A stretch of 19,677 nt of DNA from an uncultured Alphaproteobacteria bacterium (GCA_900540425.1 UQFU01000022.1:1-19677), one strand, 5' to 3'; counted from the first letter of the stretch, positions 1-7,033 are shown. Translations and numbers: made by a program. The notes: a model not told the origin generated them from the sequence alone.

Positions 1-487
1 CCCGGCTGATTTTTTCCAAAGCCTGCCGAAACAGCGGAATAAAATAATCCAAAGCCTTGACATTTATTTGCTGGTGCGTCTGTTCGTGACGAAGAACCAA
101 GTCATACATGCAGCTGCCTTTGCGCAGGTCGCGGCTGACATAAATTCGCGGGTCGGCAAATCCCAGATAAAATTTGATTTCCACCGGATAAGCACAGACT
201 GTGCCACCGCGCCCCATGCGCCCTTCGGAGCTGACGTCTATTTCCCATTTGACGGTTCCGGTAGCCAGGCCGTTGGCAAAAACGCCTTTTTCAACCACTC
301 CGAATTTTATGCCGACATTGGTAATACCCATTTGATCTTTGCTGAAATCATACCGCAGTTTGCCATAAGAGGTATAAAAACTGAGCCTGGGTTTGGGCAG
401 CAGACGTTCACATCCGGTTCGTGCCGCGGCGCCGGAAGAAACAAGTCCGCTTAAAATCAGCGTTAATATAAAAAAAATCTTTTTCAT
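1..487 (-). CDS. Secreted HExxH putative Zn-metalloprotease (3' end cut by window edge)
   Basis: Read on the minus strand from an ATG at 487 down to base 1, this gives 162 codons with no stop, so the C-terminus lies outside the window. Residues 1-22 form a Sec signal peptide (MKKIFF start, hydrophobic core, AAA-R c-region). The mature part is beta-rich with three Cys (26, 98, 126). At residues 133-138 it reads R-HEQTH, an HExxH zinc-protease motif followed by a helix. This resembles the layout of small secreted DUF922-like Zn-dependent proteases, where HEQ-x-H lies near the end. It is divergent from the plus-strand gene at 533, with only 45 bp between starts. Catalysis, substrate and the exact family are inferred; the rest of the domain cannot be seen. 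Confidence 0.75.
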   Translation of the reverse strand, partial: MKKIFFILTLILSGLVSSGAAARTGCERLLPKPRLSFYTSYGKLRYDFSKDQMGITNVGIKFGVVEKGVFANGLATGTVKWEIDVSSEGRMGRGGTVCAYPVEIKFYLGFADPRIYVSRDLRKGSCMYDLVLRHEQTHQQINVKALDYFIPLFRQALEKISR

Positions 488-493
488 ATATAA

Positions 494-745
494 TAGGGTA
501 CATGAAATTAGTTAATGTATGGTTGATGGAAAATGCAAACAACCGGTTTTAGAATTTTGAGTTTATGTCTTGCCATGTCGGCGCTGCCGGGGCATGATGC
601 CGCCGCCGAATATGTCCGCAAACGCGTCCTGCCCGATTATTTTATTCCGGCTCAGGAGCTGCAGCCCAAACAGGAAAAACTGCCGCCGATAAAATACCGT
701 TACGGCGAAGAAGAAACGATTTCTTCCCGTTCTTAATGTACCCTA
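494..745. repeat. 10-bp perfect inverted repeat flanking the 533-736 gene
   Basis: TAGGGTACAT at 494-503 and its exact reverse complement ATGTACCCTA at 736-745 bracket the 533-736 gene. The last base of the in-frame TAA is the first base of the right copy. Flanking bases do not extend the match. A chance match of this length is possible in a window this size, so function is only a suggestion. Confidence 0.35.
533..736 (+). CDS. Small secreted protein, N-terminal part of a gene split by an in-frame TAA
   Basis: Sixty-seven residues. The start is fixed by a TGA in the same frame just upstream (524-526). Residues 1-25 look like a Sec signal peptide ending in an A-A-A-E region; the rest is basic and Pro/Gln/Glu-rich. 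It ends at TAA 734-736. The same frame stays open beyond that stop, running through a strongly coding-like proline-rich stretch into the 806-1102 segment. I therefore read this as the N-terminal part of one gene of about 190 codons interrupted by a single stop, rather than as a true 67-residue peptide. It could still be expressed as a short secreted peptide. No family is recognised. Confidence 0.5.
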   Translation: MQTTGFRILSLCLAMSALPGHDAAAEYVRKRVLPDYFIPAQELQPKQEKLPPIKYRYGEEETISSRS

Positions 746-805
746 CCGCCACCGCCCCCCTTTCCGCCCCCTGCCGTCGATACTCCGCTCCCCCCGCAAG
801 AAACA

Positions 806-1102
806 ATGCCTCCTCGCCAGGAGGCAGAAAAAGCCGCGCCGGGCGTTAAGGAAGAATCTTCTTTGCAACCCTCGGCACCGCTTGAAACAGCCGAAAAAAA
901 CGTTCCCGAATATCAACAAAAATATCAGGAATACCTGCGTGACATAAAAAAAGTGTCCGCCGGAAAAAAGATGCCTTCCAATCCGCGGCTGACAAAAGAT
1001 TTGGCCAAAATGAACTCTGACGAACGAATCCTGGTTGACCAGAAGTTTAATGCCGGACGCGACGTTTTGGGTGATTTTAAAAACGCGCTCAGCGGCCATT
1101 AA
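806..1102 (+). CDS. C-terminal part of the interrupted Pro-rich secreted protein
   Basis: In the same reading frame as the 533-736 gene. Between the TAA (734-736) and the first ATG here (806), codons 737-805 encode a Pro-rich linker that fits smoothly into this part. There is no good ribosome binding site before 806, so independent translation is doubtful. The segment is charged and Glu/Lys-rich, with a predicted helical tail (YQEYLRDIKKVSAG, then a region ending DFKNALSGH). It stops 1 nt from the convergent smpB stop (1104), leaving no room for a terminator. It is either a nonsense-mutated pseudogene fragment or a sequencing error in one intact gene. Family unknown. Confidence 0.4.
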   Translation: MPPRQEAEKAAPGVKEESSLQPSAPLETAEKNVPEYQQKYQEYLRDIKKVSAGKKMPSNPRLTKDLAKMNSDERILVDQKFNAGRDVLGDFKNALSGH

Positions 1103-1103
1103 A

Positions 1104-1586
1104 TCAGCGGCCGGCCATAATCCGCCGCTTATCGCGGTTCCAATCGCGCTGTTTTACGGTTTCGCGCTTGTCATAAAGTTTTTTGCCGGTTCCGAGCCCG
1201 ATTTCAAGCTTGGCGCGCCCCTTGTCATTAAAATAGAGGCGGATTGCCACCAAGGTTGTCCCTTTGCGGGACAATGAAGCGATGATGCCGTTAATCTCCC
1301 GGCGGGTCAGCAACAATTTGCGGTCGCGTTTTTCAATATGGCTCTCATAACCGCGATTGGCATATTCGGCAATATACATATTGGAAATATACAGCTCATT
1401 GCCTTTGATAATCCCATAAGCATCATTGATATTGGCGTGTCCCAAACGCAGGGATTTGACCTCGGTTCCGGCCAGTTCGAGGCCGGCCGTGAACTTTTCG
1501 TCAATCTGATAATCAAAATTGGCGCGGCGGTTCTGAGCAACCAGACCGCTGGTAATAAAATCCCGGCGTTTGATATTTTTAGCCAT
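1104..1586 (-). CDS. smpB: SsrA-binding protein SmpB
   Basis: SmpB binds tmRNA and delivers it to stalled ribosomes for trans-translation. The 160-residue length is typical. Recognisable family features are the N-terminal basic segment and N-R-R-A-x-F-D-Y (residues 19-26), the beta-barrel signature G-x-E-L-A-G-T-E-V-K-S-L-R near residues 36-47, the S-N-M-Y-I-A-E-Y strand, the LLL-x-R-R-E-I segment, and the basic C-terminal tail (K-R-E-T...K-R-R-I) that mimics the missing mRNA/tRNA helix. The start ATG (1584-1586) overlaps the argS stop by 1 nt, so the two are translationally coupled. The gene ends almost touching the convergent gene at 1102. Confidence 0.97.
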   Translation of the reverse strand: MAKNIKRRDFITSGLVAQNRRANFDYQIDEKFTAGLELAGTEVKSLRLGHANINDAYGIIKGNELYISNMYIAEYANRGYESHIEKRDRKLLLTRREINGIIASLSRKGTTLVAIRLYFNDKGRAKLEIGLGTGKKLYDKRETVKQRDWNRDKRRIMAGR

Positions 1587-3379
1587 TACTGTTCTCCGTT
1601 TTCTCCGGCCGCGCTTTTGAGCATGACTTCAGGAGCGCTGATGCCAAGCAGGTACAAAAGCCGTTTGAGCATATCCCGGGCAATGCGCGCCAGCTGCAGG
1701 CGGGAGGCGGCCAATTCCGGCGTTTCGGCGTTGACAATGGAAGAAGTATTGTAGAAGCTGCTGAAACTCTGGGCCAGATTGTAGGCAAAGTCGGAAATGA
1801 TGCTCGGTTCCTTATCCTCGGCCGCCCGGACGACGATATTGCCGAACTGGGCGATTTTCAACGCCAGGGCGCGTTCTTCGGGATTGGAAACAATAATTTT
1901 TCCGGCGGTGATACCGGCTTCCTGCGCTTTGCGGATAATAGAATTAATCCGGGCTATCGCATACTGAATATAGGGGCCGGTTTTGCCGTCAAAACGCGCA
2001 AAATCCTCAAGACTGAAGATATAGCCAGAGGCAATGTTGTTTTTCAAGTCCTGAAATTTGATGGCCGCAACGGTAATTTCATCGGCCATTTTGTCGATTT
2101 GTTCCTGCGTATAACCGCTGACTTCTTCGGCTTTCGGCATTGACTGCCGGACGGCTTCTTTGGACATTTTAATCAGGTCTTCCAAATTCATGACGCCGCC
2201 GTCACGGGTTTTGAAAGGCTTGCCGTCTTTGCCGTTAACCGTTCCGAACCCGATATGCACCAATTTGGTTTCCGGGCAGATGCCAAGCAGGTTTGCGGCT
2301 TCAAAAACCTGCTCAAAATGGAGCGACTGGCGCAAGTCGGTCACATAAATAATTTCTTGGGCTTTGAGGTCGTCAACCCGCATTTTAATCGTGGCAATGT
2401 CGGTCGCGGCATAGGTAAAACCGCCGTCGGACTTTTCCAAAATAACCGGAGGCTTGGGCTTGGCTCCGGCCTCAAGGCGGATAATTTCGGCGCCGTCGTC
2501 TTTTTCGAGAATCCCTTTCTCCCGGGCAATATCCATAATCCGGTAGCAGGTTTGGTGCGCATCGCTTTCTCCCAGCCAGAGGTCAAAATTGACGTCAAGT
2601 TCGTCATAATTGGCTTTGACCGCATCGACCGAAACATCGCGCAAGTGCTGCCACAAGGCACGGTATCCGGGGTGTCCGTCCTGAAATTTGGCGGTAATAA
2701 TCCGGGCTTTTTCACGGGCTTTTTCGTCTTCTTTACAACGCGCGGAAGCTTTTTTGTAAAGCTCGGTGACTTCTTCGACCGTATAGGGTGCCTGAACCGG
2801 AAAACCGTCTTTTTTGGCATCGTCAAAATACGGCCAGTCCGGATGCATTTCCATTACCTCGGCAATAATCATGCCCATCGGGGTTCCCCAATCGCCGAAA
2901 TGAACGTCAGAAACGACCTGATGTCCGATAAACTTTTCAATCCGGCGGATTGCCTCGCCGATAACCGCCGGGCGCAAATGCCCGATATGCATGGATTTGG
3001 CAACATTGGGGCCGCCGGAATCGATAACGATATTTTTGGGATTTTCAGTCTGGGGGCAGCCCAACCGTTTGTCGGCGCCGATTTTATCCATCAGCTCGGC
3101 AATAAAAGCATTGTCCAAAGAGAGGTTGATGAACCCCGGGCCGTCAACCGAAACCTTGGCAAAATCCCTGTCCTGCTCCAGCTCGGCGGCAATCTGCACG
3201 GCGATTTCGCGCGGGTTTTTGCGTTCGCTCTTGGCCAAAGCCAAAGCGCCGTTGCATTGCAGGTCGCTCAGGTCGGGGCGGTCGGACATTTTGGCGACGG
3301 CAAACCCGGCATTCAATCCTAATTTTTCAAAAACGGTTTTCAATTTGGCGTTTATCACGCTCTCAATCGACAGGTTCAT
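1586..3379 (-). CDS. argS: Arginyl-tRNA synthetase ArgS
   Basis: Class I aminoacyl-tRNA synthetase that charges tRNA-Arg with arginine in the cytosol. It has 597 residues, close to the E. coli enzyme. The N-terminal Add1 domain covers about residues 1-90. The signature S-G-G-P-N-V-A-K-S-M-HIGH-LR lies near 121-136 with HIGH at 131-134, as expected for Rossmann catalytic domain entry. The KMSK-equivalent loop has the ArgS form K-P-F-K-T-R-D-G-G. The all-helical DALR anticodon-binding domain forms the C-terminus, including G-P-Y-I-Q-Y-A-I-A-R. The ATG at 3379 is preceded by an AAAGGAAAA ribosome site. It is the first gene of the argS-smpB pair. Confidence 0.98.
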   Translation of the reverse strand: MNLSIESVINAKLKTVFEKLGLNAGFAVAKMSDRPDLSDLQCNGALALAKSERKNPREIAVQIAAELEQDRDFAKVSVDGPGFINLSLDNAFIAELMDKIGADKRLGCPQTENPKNIVIDSGGPNVAKSMHIGHLRPAVIGEAIRRIEKFIGHQVVSDVHFGDWGTPMGMIIAEVMEMHPDWPYFDDAKKDGFPVQAPYTVEEVTELYKKASARCKEDEKAREKARIITAKFQDGHPGYRALWQHLRDVSVDAVKANYDELDVNFDLWLGESDAHQTCYRIMDIAREKGILEKDDGAEIIRLEAGAKPKPPVILEKSDGGFTYAATDIATIKMRVDDLKAQEIIYVTDLRQSLHFEQVFEAANLLGICPETKLVHIGFGTVNGKDGKPFKTRDGGVMNLEDLIKMSKEAVRQSMPKAEEVSGYTQEQIDKMADEITVAAIKFQDLKNNIASGYIFSLEDFARFDGKTGPYIQYAIARINSIIRKAQEAGITAGKIIVSNPEERALALKIAQFGNIVVRAAEDKEPSIISDFAYNLAQSFSSFYNTSSIVNAETPELAASRLQLARIARDMLKRLLYLLGISAPEVMLKSAAGENGEQ

Positions 3380-3448
3380 CTTTTTTCCTTTGGTTATTCT
3401 GTTCAGTCCGGCTTAATTTACCTAAAAAGAATCTAAAATTCAAGCCGC

Positions 3449-3781
3449 TTATTTGACACACTTAAAGTACAAATGGTTAGGCAGGAACAGCCGGCAGGTC
3501 AACAATGTTTCTTTGGTTTGGACGGCACGGGTGCCGGTTTTCTGTTTGCGGCATTCTTCGTCGGCCATTTTTTGCAGGGTTTCAAAATCCGTTGTCCATT
3601 TATTATAGCAGATTGCCGGGGCATCGGGCCTGGAAGCGCCGACATACAGATGAGCCTCGTCTTTGGCGCCGGCTTCGCGGCGGCGGTCAATGAAAGGGTC
3701 AAGCAGCGAACAGGCGTTAAGCGCCAGGCATAATAACACGATATTTAGCAATTTAACCCTAGACAATTTTAAAAACTCCAT
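3449..3781 (-). CDS. Small lipoprotein, unknown function
   Basis: A 110-residue protein with a lipoprotein signal peptide: basic residues at 5-10, hydrophobic core 11-21, and lipobox A-L-N-A-C with the lipidated Cys at 24. The mature part is about 87 residues with several cysteines (Cys58, Cys77, Cys96 and Cys108 by my count), so disulphides are likely after export. It probably sits in the inner leaflet of the outer membrane; residues +2/+3 (Ser-Leu) do not suggest inner-membrane retention by the enterobacterial rule. It is divergent from the UPF0149-like gene, with only 30 bp between starts. No strong ribosome site is visible. Family not recognised. Confidence 0.75.
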   Translation of the reverse strand: MEFLKLSRVKLLNIVLLCLALNACSLLDPFIDRRREAGAKDEAHLYVGASRPDAPAICYNKWTTDFETLQKMADEECRKQKTGTRAVQTKETLLTCRLFLPNHLYFKCVK

Positions 3782-3811
3782 TACATTAAGATTAACTTAT
3801 GGCAACTATAT

Positions 3812-4435
3812 ATGAAGAAGATAAAAATGAAAAGTCAAAATAACTACATTGGTGATGATAAATTTCAGAAAATGCTCGAACATTACAAATGTCCGACACC
3901 GCTTAATGTGGTCAAAATGCGTTTTTGCGGCGCGATATGCAGCCCGAATCTGGACTTGCGCCCGACAGACGTTATATCTTCTTTCTGGCCGGCAGGACAG
4001 GAACCGCGCCTGGAAACCAAAGAAGAAGCCGATTTGTTTTTCAAATTTTTTATGGGGCTTTGGGACGATTGTTTTGCCAAAGTTCAGGCCAACCGGGTTT
4101 CGCTGCCGGTTCACAAGTTTAAGGGCCGGGAAGAGCTGAAAGCCTTGTGCGAAGACCGTTTTGCCGAAATTGAGCTGGGATACGCCGAAGGTTTTTGGGG
4201 CGGCCGCGAAGATTTGAAAATTCCCGCCTATATTGCCGAAATCATTGACTCCATCAGCGACGTTGCCGGCATCTACCGAATGCTGATAAAAAAACTTGAC
4301 AAAGGCGCCGATATGGAAGAAATTTCTACTACGGTCGGCCACAGCGACAGCATGGTCGAAAAAGCAATCAGTTTTATTATCGAAAATTCGGTTTTGCCGA
4401 GAATTGACAGCCTGCGGCGCGAAGTGAAAAAATAG
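3812..4435 (+). CDS. UPF0149 (YecA/YgfB)-like protein
   Basis: A 207-residue soluble protein with no signal peptide. Residues 37-60 (FCGAICSPN, L-R-P-T-D, then SFWP) followed by a helical stretch with G-L-W-D-D near 82-86 and G-Y-A-E-G-F-W-G-G near 123-131 recall UPF0149: a G-x-L-C-S-P block, P-S-E-W, and a later W-x-x-G-F-x-x-G block. This is a pattern match from memory, not an alignment. The start is uncertain: ATG 3812 or ATG 3830, neither with a good ribosome site. The nitroreductase reading frame starts 29 nt after its stop with no terminator between, so the two are probably co-transcribed. Function unknown. Confidence 0.65.
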   Translation: MKKIKMKSQNNYIGDDKFQKMLEHYKCPTPLNVVKMRFCGAICSPNLDLRPTDVISSFWPAGQEPRLETKEEADLFFKFFMGLWDDCFAKVQANRVSLPVHKFKGREELKALCEDRFAEIELGYAEGFWGGREDLKIPAYIAEIIDSISDVAGIYRMLIKKLDKGADMEEISTTVGHSDSMVEKAISFIIENSVLPRIDSLRREVKK

Positions 4436-4464
4436 CCGGGTTGTCCGCAACAAGGAGATTTTTG

Positions 4465-4985
4465 ATGGAATTAATGGAAGGGCTTTTGACCCGTCGTTCG
4501 GTTCGCAAATTTGCCGATAAACCCGTTGCCAAACAAGATATATCGACATCATCAAAGCGGCGCAATATGCTCCCAGCGCCCATAACACTCAGCCTTGGAG
4601 TTTTTTGGTTATTGAGGACAAAGAAATTCTCAAGCAGTTTCGGCATGTTCAGCGTTCGGCGTCTTTTGCCGAGAACGCGCCGCTGGTGATTTTGGTCTGC
4701 GGCAACGCCGAACAGGCTTTCCACCGCGAAAAAGAAGGCTGGTCTTATCTTAACATTGACTGTGCCGCCGCAACCGAAAATCTGCTTTTGGCCGCCCATG
4801 CCAAAGGGCTTGGCGCCTGCTGGTGCGGCGCAACCCCGATGACCAAGCCGATGGAAGCCATTAAAGAAATGTTCAAACTGCCGGAAAACATCCAACCGTT
4901 TTCGATTGTAGTCATCGGATATCCGGACGAAACGCCGAAACAGCCCGAAAACCGTTTTGACGAATCTAAAATCCATTGGCTGTAA
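4465..4985 (+). pseudogene. Nitroreductase family protein, frameshifted near 4540
   Basis: FMN-dependent NAD(P)H oxidoreductase family. Translation starts at ATG 4465 after an AAGGAG site with a normal start: L-L-T-R-R-S-V-R-K-F, the FMN-phosphate-binding block. After K-Q-D-I (about residue 26) the frame is lost. It resumes one frame over at 4542 with D-I-I-K-A-A-Q-Y-A-P-S-A-x-N-T-Q-P-W, then continues to TAA 4983-4985 with the family's D-C-A-A-A-T-E-N-L-L-L-A-A and G-L-G-A-C-W-C-G blocks. Family spacing between the two blocks suggests one base is missing in GATATATCG (4537-4545). No slippery heptamer or stimulatory structure is apparent. It is either a recent pseudogene or an assembly/read error; restored length is about 173 residues. 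Confidence 0.85.
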
Positions 4986-4993
4986 CTGCCGCT

Positions 4994-5045
4994 ATCAATC
5001 ATTGGCGTCCTGCCGCCTGATGACGGCAGGGCATTGATTATTTTT
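4994..5045 (+). terminator. Rho-independent terminator after the nitroreductase gene
   Basis: Stem CCTGCCG (5009-5015) with CGGCAGG (5024-5030), loop CCTGATGA, extended by an outer ATCAAT (4994-4999)/ATTGAT (5033-5038) pairing and followed by TTATTTTT. The 3' half overlaps the stop codon of the convergent lipoprotein gene. Confidence 0.75.
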
Positions 5046-5529
5046 CGGCTTGGGGTGCCGGTGCCGCCAAAGCATAAACATCTTTAACTTTCCAGTCGTT
5101 GCCGTTCGGGCTCAGGACATAAATTACATTTCCCTGGCACAAACCAAACCAGTTGCCGTTGCAGGTACTCTCGGTATAAGCTTCGACGCTGCCGTCATTC
5201 AGCGGCTTCAACTTATATACCCGGAATGACATTTCGGTCGGACGTTGCAACGACTCGTCATTCATAAAAACAAAATCCGGCATTTTACTGCGGTCGCAAT
5301 CGGCACGCCCGGGATCTATCGTGCATTTGGCCATGCTTTCCATGGCGCAGACCATCGGGCTTTCGGCGCTGCAACCGTCTTTAAGCTCGCCGGCACGGTA
5401 TGAAAAAACAATTTTTTCATAAGCCGGAGCCGTTGCCTGCGGAGCGGCAGCGGTATCGGAATCAGACTTTTCGGAACAGGCGGACAGCAAGGAAGCTGCG
5501 GCGGCCAAAGCACAGGCGAATTTTCTCAT
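5038..5529 (-). CDS. Lipoprotein, unknown function
   Basis: A 163-residue protein starting at ATG 5529 after an AAAAGGAT ribosome site. The lipoprotein signal is clear: M-R-K, an Ala-rich core, and lipobox L-L-S-A-C with Cys18 as the lipidated residue. A short Ala/Ser/Thr/Pro-rich tether (about 19-36) leads to a globular domain rich in Cys (53, 61, 69, 79 by my count, and a later pair in C-N-G-N-W-F-G-L-C), probably disulphide-bonded. The C-terminal part (V-I-Y-V-L-S-P-N-G-N-D-W-K-V-K-D-V) is a beta-hairpin. It lies convergent to the nitroreductase gene and downstream of the beta-barrel gene, separated from it by a terminator. No family recognised. Confidence 0.8.
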   Translation of the reverse strand: MRKFACALAAAASLLSACSEKSDSDTAAAPQATAPAYEKIVFSYRAGELKDGCSAESPMVCAMESMAKCTIDPGRADCDRSKMPDFVFMNDESLQRPTEMSFRVYKLKPLNDGSVEAYTESTCNGNWFGLCQGNVIYVLSPNGNDWKVKDVYALAAPAPQAEK

Positions 5530-5613
5530 ACTCTTATCCTTTTTAGAACTTTTTTATATAAACCGTTTTTAATATAATTTGCTTTCAAAAATATTCCAGC
5601 CCTTTTTGAAACC

Positions 5614-5649
5614 GGTAACAAAAAAGGGAAAACCCGAGGTTTTCCCTTT
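5614..5649 (-). terminator. Rho-independent terminator of the outer-membrane beta-barrel gene
   Basis: Perfect 12-bp stem: AAAGGGAAAACC (5623-5634) pairs with GGTTTTCCCTTT (5638-5649) around a 3-nt loop. Read on the minus strand it is followed by a T tract (complement of the A run at about 5616-5625). It lies 19 bp past the stop of the 5668-6240 gene. Confidence 0.9.
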
Positions 5650-5667
5650 AGAAACTTCTGAAAAAAC

Positions 5668-6240
5668 TTAGAAGTTATATTTGATGCCGGCGGTATATTC
5701 CATCATGTGGTCCATAGCTTCAAGCTTGTTGAAGTTGACATAGCGGGCAACAGCGCGAACATCCCAGTTGTCGTTGATGCTGTATTGGGCGCCAAGGCCT
5801 GCACGCCAACCGATACCATGATCTTTGTTGGTTTCACGGGCATAGCCGTCTTCGCTGAATTTGTGCTTAAACTGATATTCTGCTACACCGACGGTACCAA
5901 GCAGGGAGAATACCTGATCGCAACCGAGCGGCAGATAGCCGTACAAATCAATACCATAAGCCTGGAAATTGGAGCCCAGCTTTTCATCAGTATAGCTTTT
6001 GCCATAGTTATCGCTGATCTGATAGAAGATTTCAGTACCGAAATATTTGTTGAAGCTGGTACCCAAAGAAACGGTTCCGGAATTGAAATTCGGTTTGTAA
6101 GAACCGTCCAAACCTTTGGTGTTGACATCATTGTAGTTATAGCTGAGGCCAACATAGGGATTGTATTCAAGGGCGTTGGCTCCGGCGGCAAATGCCATAA
6201 CCGAAACAGCGGCCATCAAAGCAGTAACAGTATTTCTCAT
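5668..6240 (-). CDS. Outer-membrane beta-barrel protein (OmpA/opacity-like porin family)
   Basis: A 190-residue protein with a signal peptide (residues 1-23, cleavage after A-N-A). It then has alternating aromatic/polar strands typical of a small 8-stranded outer-membrane barrel: Y-N-P-Y-V-G-L-S-Y-N-Y at the start of the mature protein, W-R-A-G-L-G-A-Q-Y-S-I-N in the middle, and a last strand ending Y-N-F, the BAM-recognition C-terminal Phe. There is no periplasmic OmpA-C domain. The gene has its own promoter, a roughly 80-nt leader with a stable hairpin, an AAAAGGATGG ribosome site and a strong terminator, a layout of a highly expressed, monocistronic porin-like gene. Exact role (adhesion, structural, pore) cannot be told. 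Confidence 0.88.
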   Translation of the reverse strand: MRNTVTALMAAVSVMAFAAGANALEYNPYVGLSYNYNDVNTKGLDGSYKPNFNSGTVSLGTSFNKYFGTEIFYQISDNYGKSYTDEKLGSNFQAYGIDLYGYLPLGCDQVFSLLGTVGVAEYQFKHKFSEDGYARETNKDHGIGWRAGLGAQYSINDNWDVRAVARYVNFNKLEAMDHMMEYTAGIKYNF

Positions 6241-6272
6241 TATTCCATCCTTTTCATATAGATTGCAGTTTA

Positions 6273-6288
6273 ACAGGTTCTCACCTGT
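6273..6288 (-). other. GNRA-capped hairpin in the 5' leader of the beta-barrel gene
   Basis: On the minus strand ACAGGT-GAGA-ACCTGT forms a 6-bp stem closed by a GAGA (GNRA) tetraloop. It sits about 35 nt after the predicted transcription start and about 32 nt before the start codon. Such 5' stem-loops commonly protect abundant omp mRNAs; an sRNA- or protein-binding role is possible. Confidence 0.5.
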
Positions 6289-6329
6289 CTTACTACTATA
6301 AGTTATTTTTTATAAAAATAAAGTAAATT

Positions 6330-6357
6330 ATTATAACTTTTTGTTACAAATTCACAA
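6330..6357 (-). promoter_or_regulatory. Promoter of the outer-membrane beta-barrel gene
   Basis: On the minus strand, -35 TTGTGA (6352-6357), 16-bp spacer, -10 TATAAT (6330-6335). The -10 is a perfect consensus. The predicted start at about 6323 gives a leader of about 83 nt. Confidence 0.65.
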
Positions 6358-6371
6358 ACCTGATAAAAATG

Positions 6372-6400
6372 TTGAGAAATATGCGATAAAGTGATACAAT
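6372..6400 (+). promoter_or_regulatory. Promoter of the pilin-like gene / fliX unit
   Basis: -35 TTGAGA (6372-6377), 17-bp spacer, -10 TACAAT (6395-6400). The predicted start near 6407 lies almost on the upstream ATG (6410), which favours ATG 6431 as the real start. It is divergent from the beta-barrel promoter only 15 bp away. Confidence 0.6.
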
Positions 6401-6430
6401 TTCAGGTAAATGAAATTAAAGGCAAAAAAA

Positions 6431-7015
6431 ATGAACAACAAGTCGCAAAGCGGCCGCACAATGGTTGAGGTTCTGGCAGTACTGTCCATTCTGGGCGTAC
6501 TGTTTACTTCGGTAATGATGACCGTCAATTCGATGTATGACAAATTCAAATCCAGCAATATTGTCACCCAGATCAGAGATTTGCGCAAAGGAATCAACAA
6601 CCGTTACGCAGCGCTGGGCATATACACGGGGCTTTCGTCAAAAATCCTGATTGACGAGCGGCTGGCGCCGGCGCAGATGGCACATGGACAAAAGCTGCTC
6701 CATTCTTATCAGGGCGAAGTGAAGCTTGCCGTCGGAAATACCGGCGGAACTGGCCGTTCATACAAAATCACCTTTCCGAACCTGCCATACAAAAACTGTG
6801 TCGAACTGGCAACAATCAATTGGGAAGTGGAAGCTACCGCCACGCTGGTCAGCATTAGCATCAACAAAACAACTTTTACCTGGCAGGTCAACAAAACCAG
6901 CGCCAGCGGCGTTACGCAGGCCGCATCGCCGACAGCTCTGCCGGTTACGATGGGCAAGGCCTCAACAGCCTGCAAAACCGGAAATAAAAACGAAATTACC
7001 TGGGAGTTTCAGTAG
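6431..7015 (+). CDS. Type IV pilin-like / pseudopilin protein
   Basis: A 194-residue protein with a class III (prepilin) leader. A short polar leader ends in Gly8, followed by R-T-M-V-E-V-L-A-V-L-S-I-L-G-V-L-F. A prepilin peptidase would cut after Gly8, leaving Glu at +5 as required and a hydrophobic helix of about 20 residues. Arg at +1 is unusual, since most type IVa pilins have Phe; G-R-[ST]-M-[IV]-E is a variant I recall from type IVb/PilS-like pilins of uncultured alphaproteobacteria. Two Cys in the C-terminal half (C-V-E-L and A-C-K-T) could form the pilin D-loop disulphide. The start was chosen at 6431 because AAAGG (6418-6422) is well spaced and the promoter predicts a start near 6407; ATG 6410 is the alternative. 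fliX follows after 18 nt. Confidence 0.82.
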   Translation: MNNKSQSGRTMVEVLAVLSILGVLFTSVMMTVNSMYDKFKSSNIVTQIRDLRKGINNRYAALGIYTGLSSKILIDERLAPAQMAHGQKLLHSYQGEVKLAVGNTGGTGRSYKITFPNLPYKNCVELATINWEVEATATLVSISINKTTFTWQVNKTSASGVTQAASPTALPVTMGKASTACKTGNKNEITWEFQ

Positions 7016-7033
7016 TCAAGGGAGAAAATTAAA

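Noticed and set aside
743..1099. Open frame of 118 codons on the minus strand, Arg/Phe/Cys-rich
   Set aside because: Antisense of the Pro-rich secreted gene; composition is that of an antisense frame and no start signal is present.
2255..3322. Open frame of 355 codons on the plus strand
   Set aside because: Lies wholly within argS on the other strand; the product has no recognisable motif and argS is unambiguous.
4531..4550. Programmed ribosomal frameshifting in the nitroreductase gene
   Set aside because: No X-XXY-YYZ heptamer, internal Shine-Dalgarno or downstream pseudoknot is visible, and the family is not known for recoding.
3806..4588. Open frame of 260 codons on the minus strand
   Set aside because: Antisense of the UPF0149-like gene and the start of the nitroreductase gene; Phe-rich low-complexity product typical of a shadow frame.
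6410..6430. Upstream ATG 6410 as the start of the pilin-like gene
   Set aside because: Predicted transcription start is near 6407 and AAAGG is placed for ATG 6431; a short leader before Gly8 is normal for prepilins.
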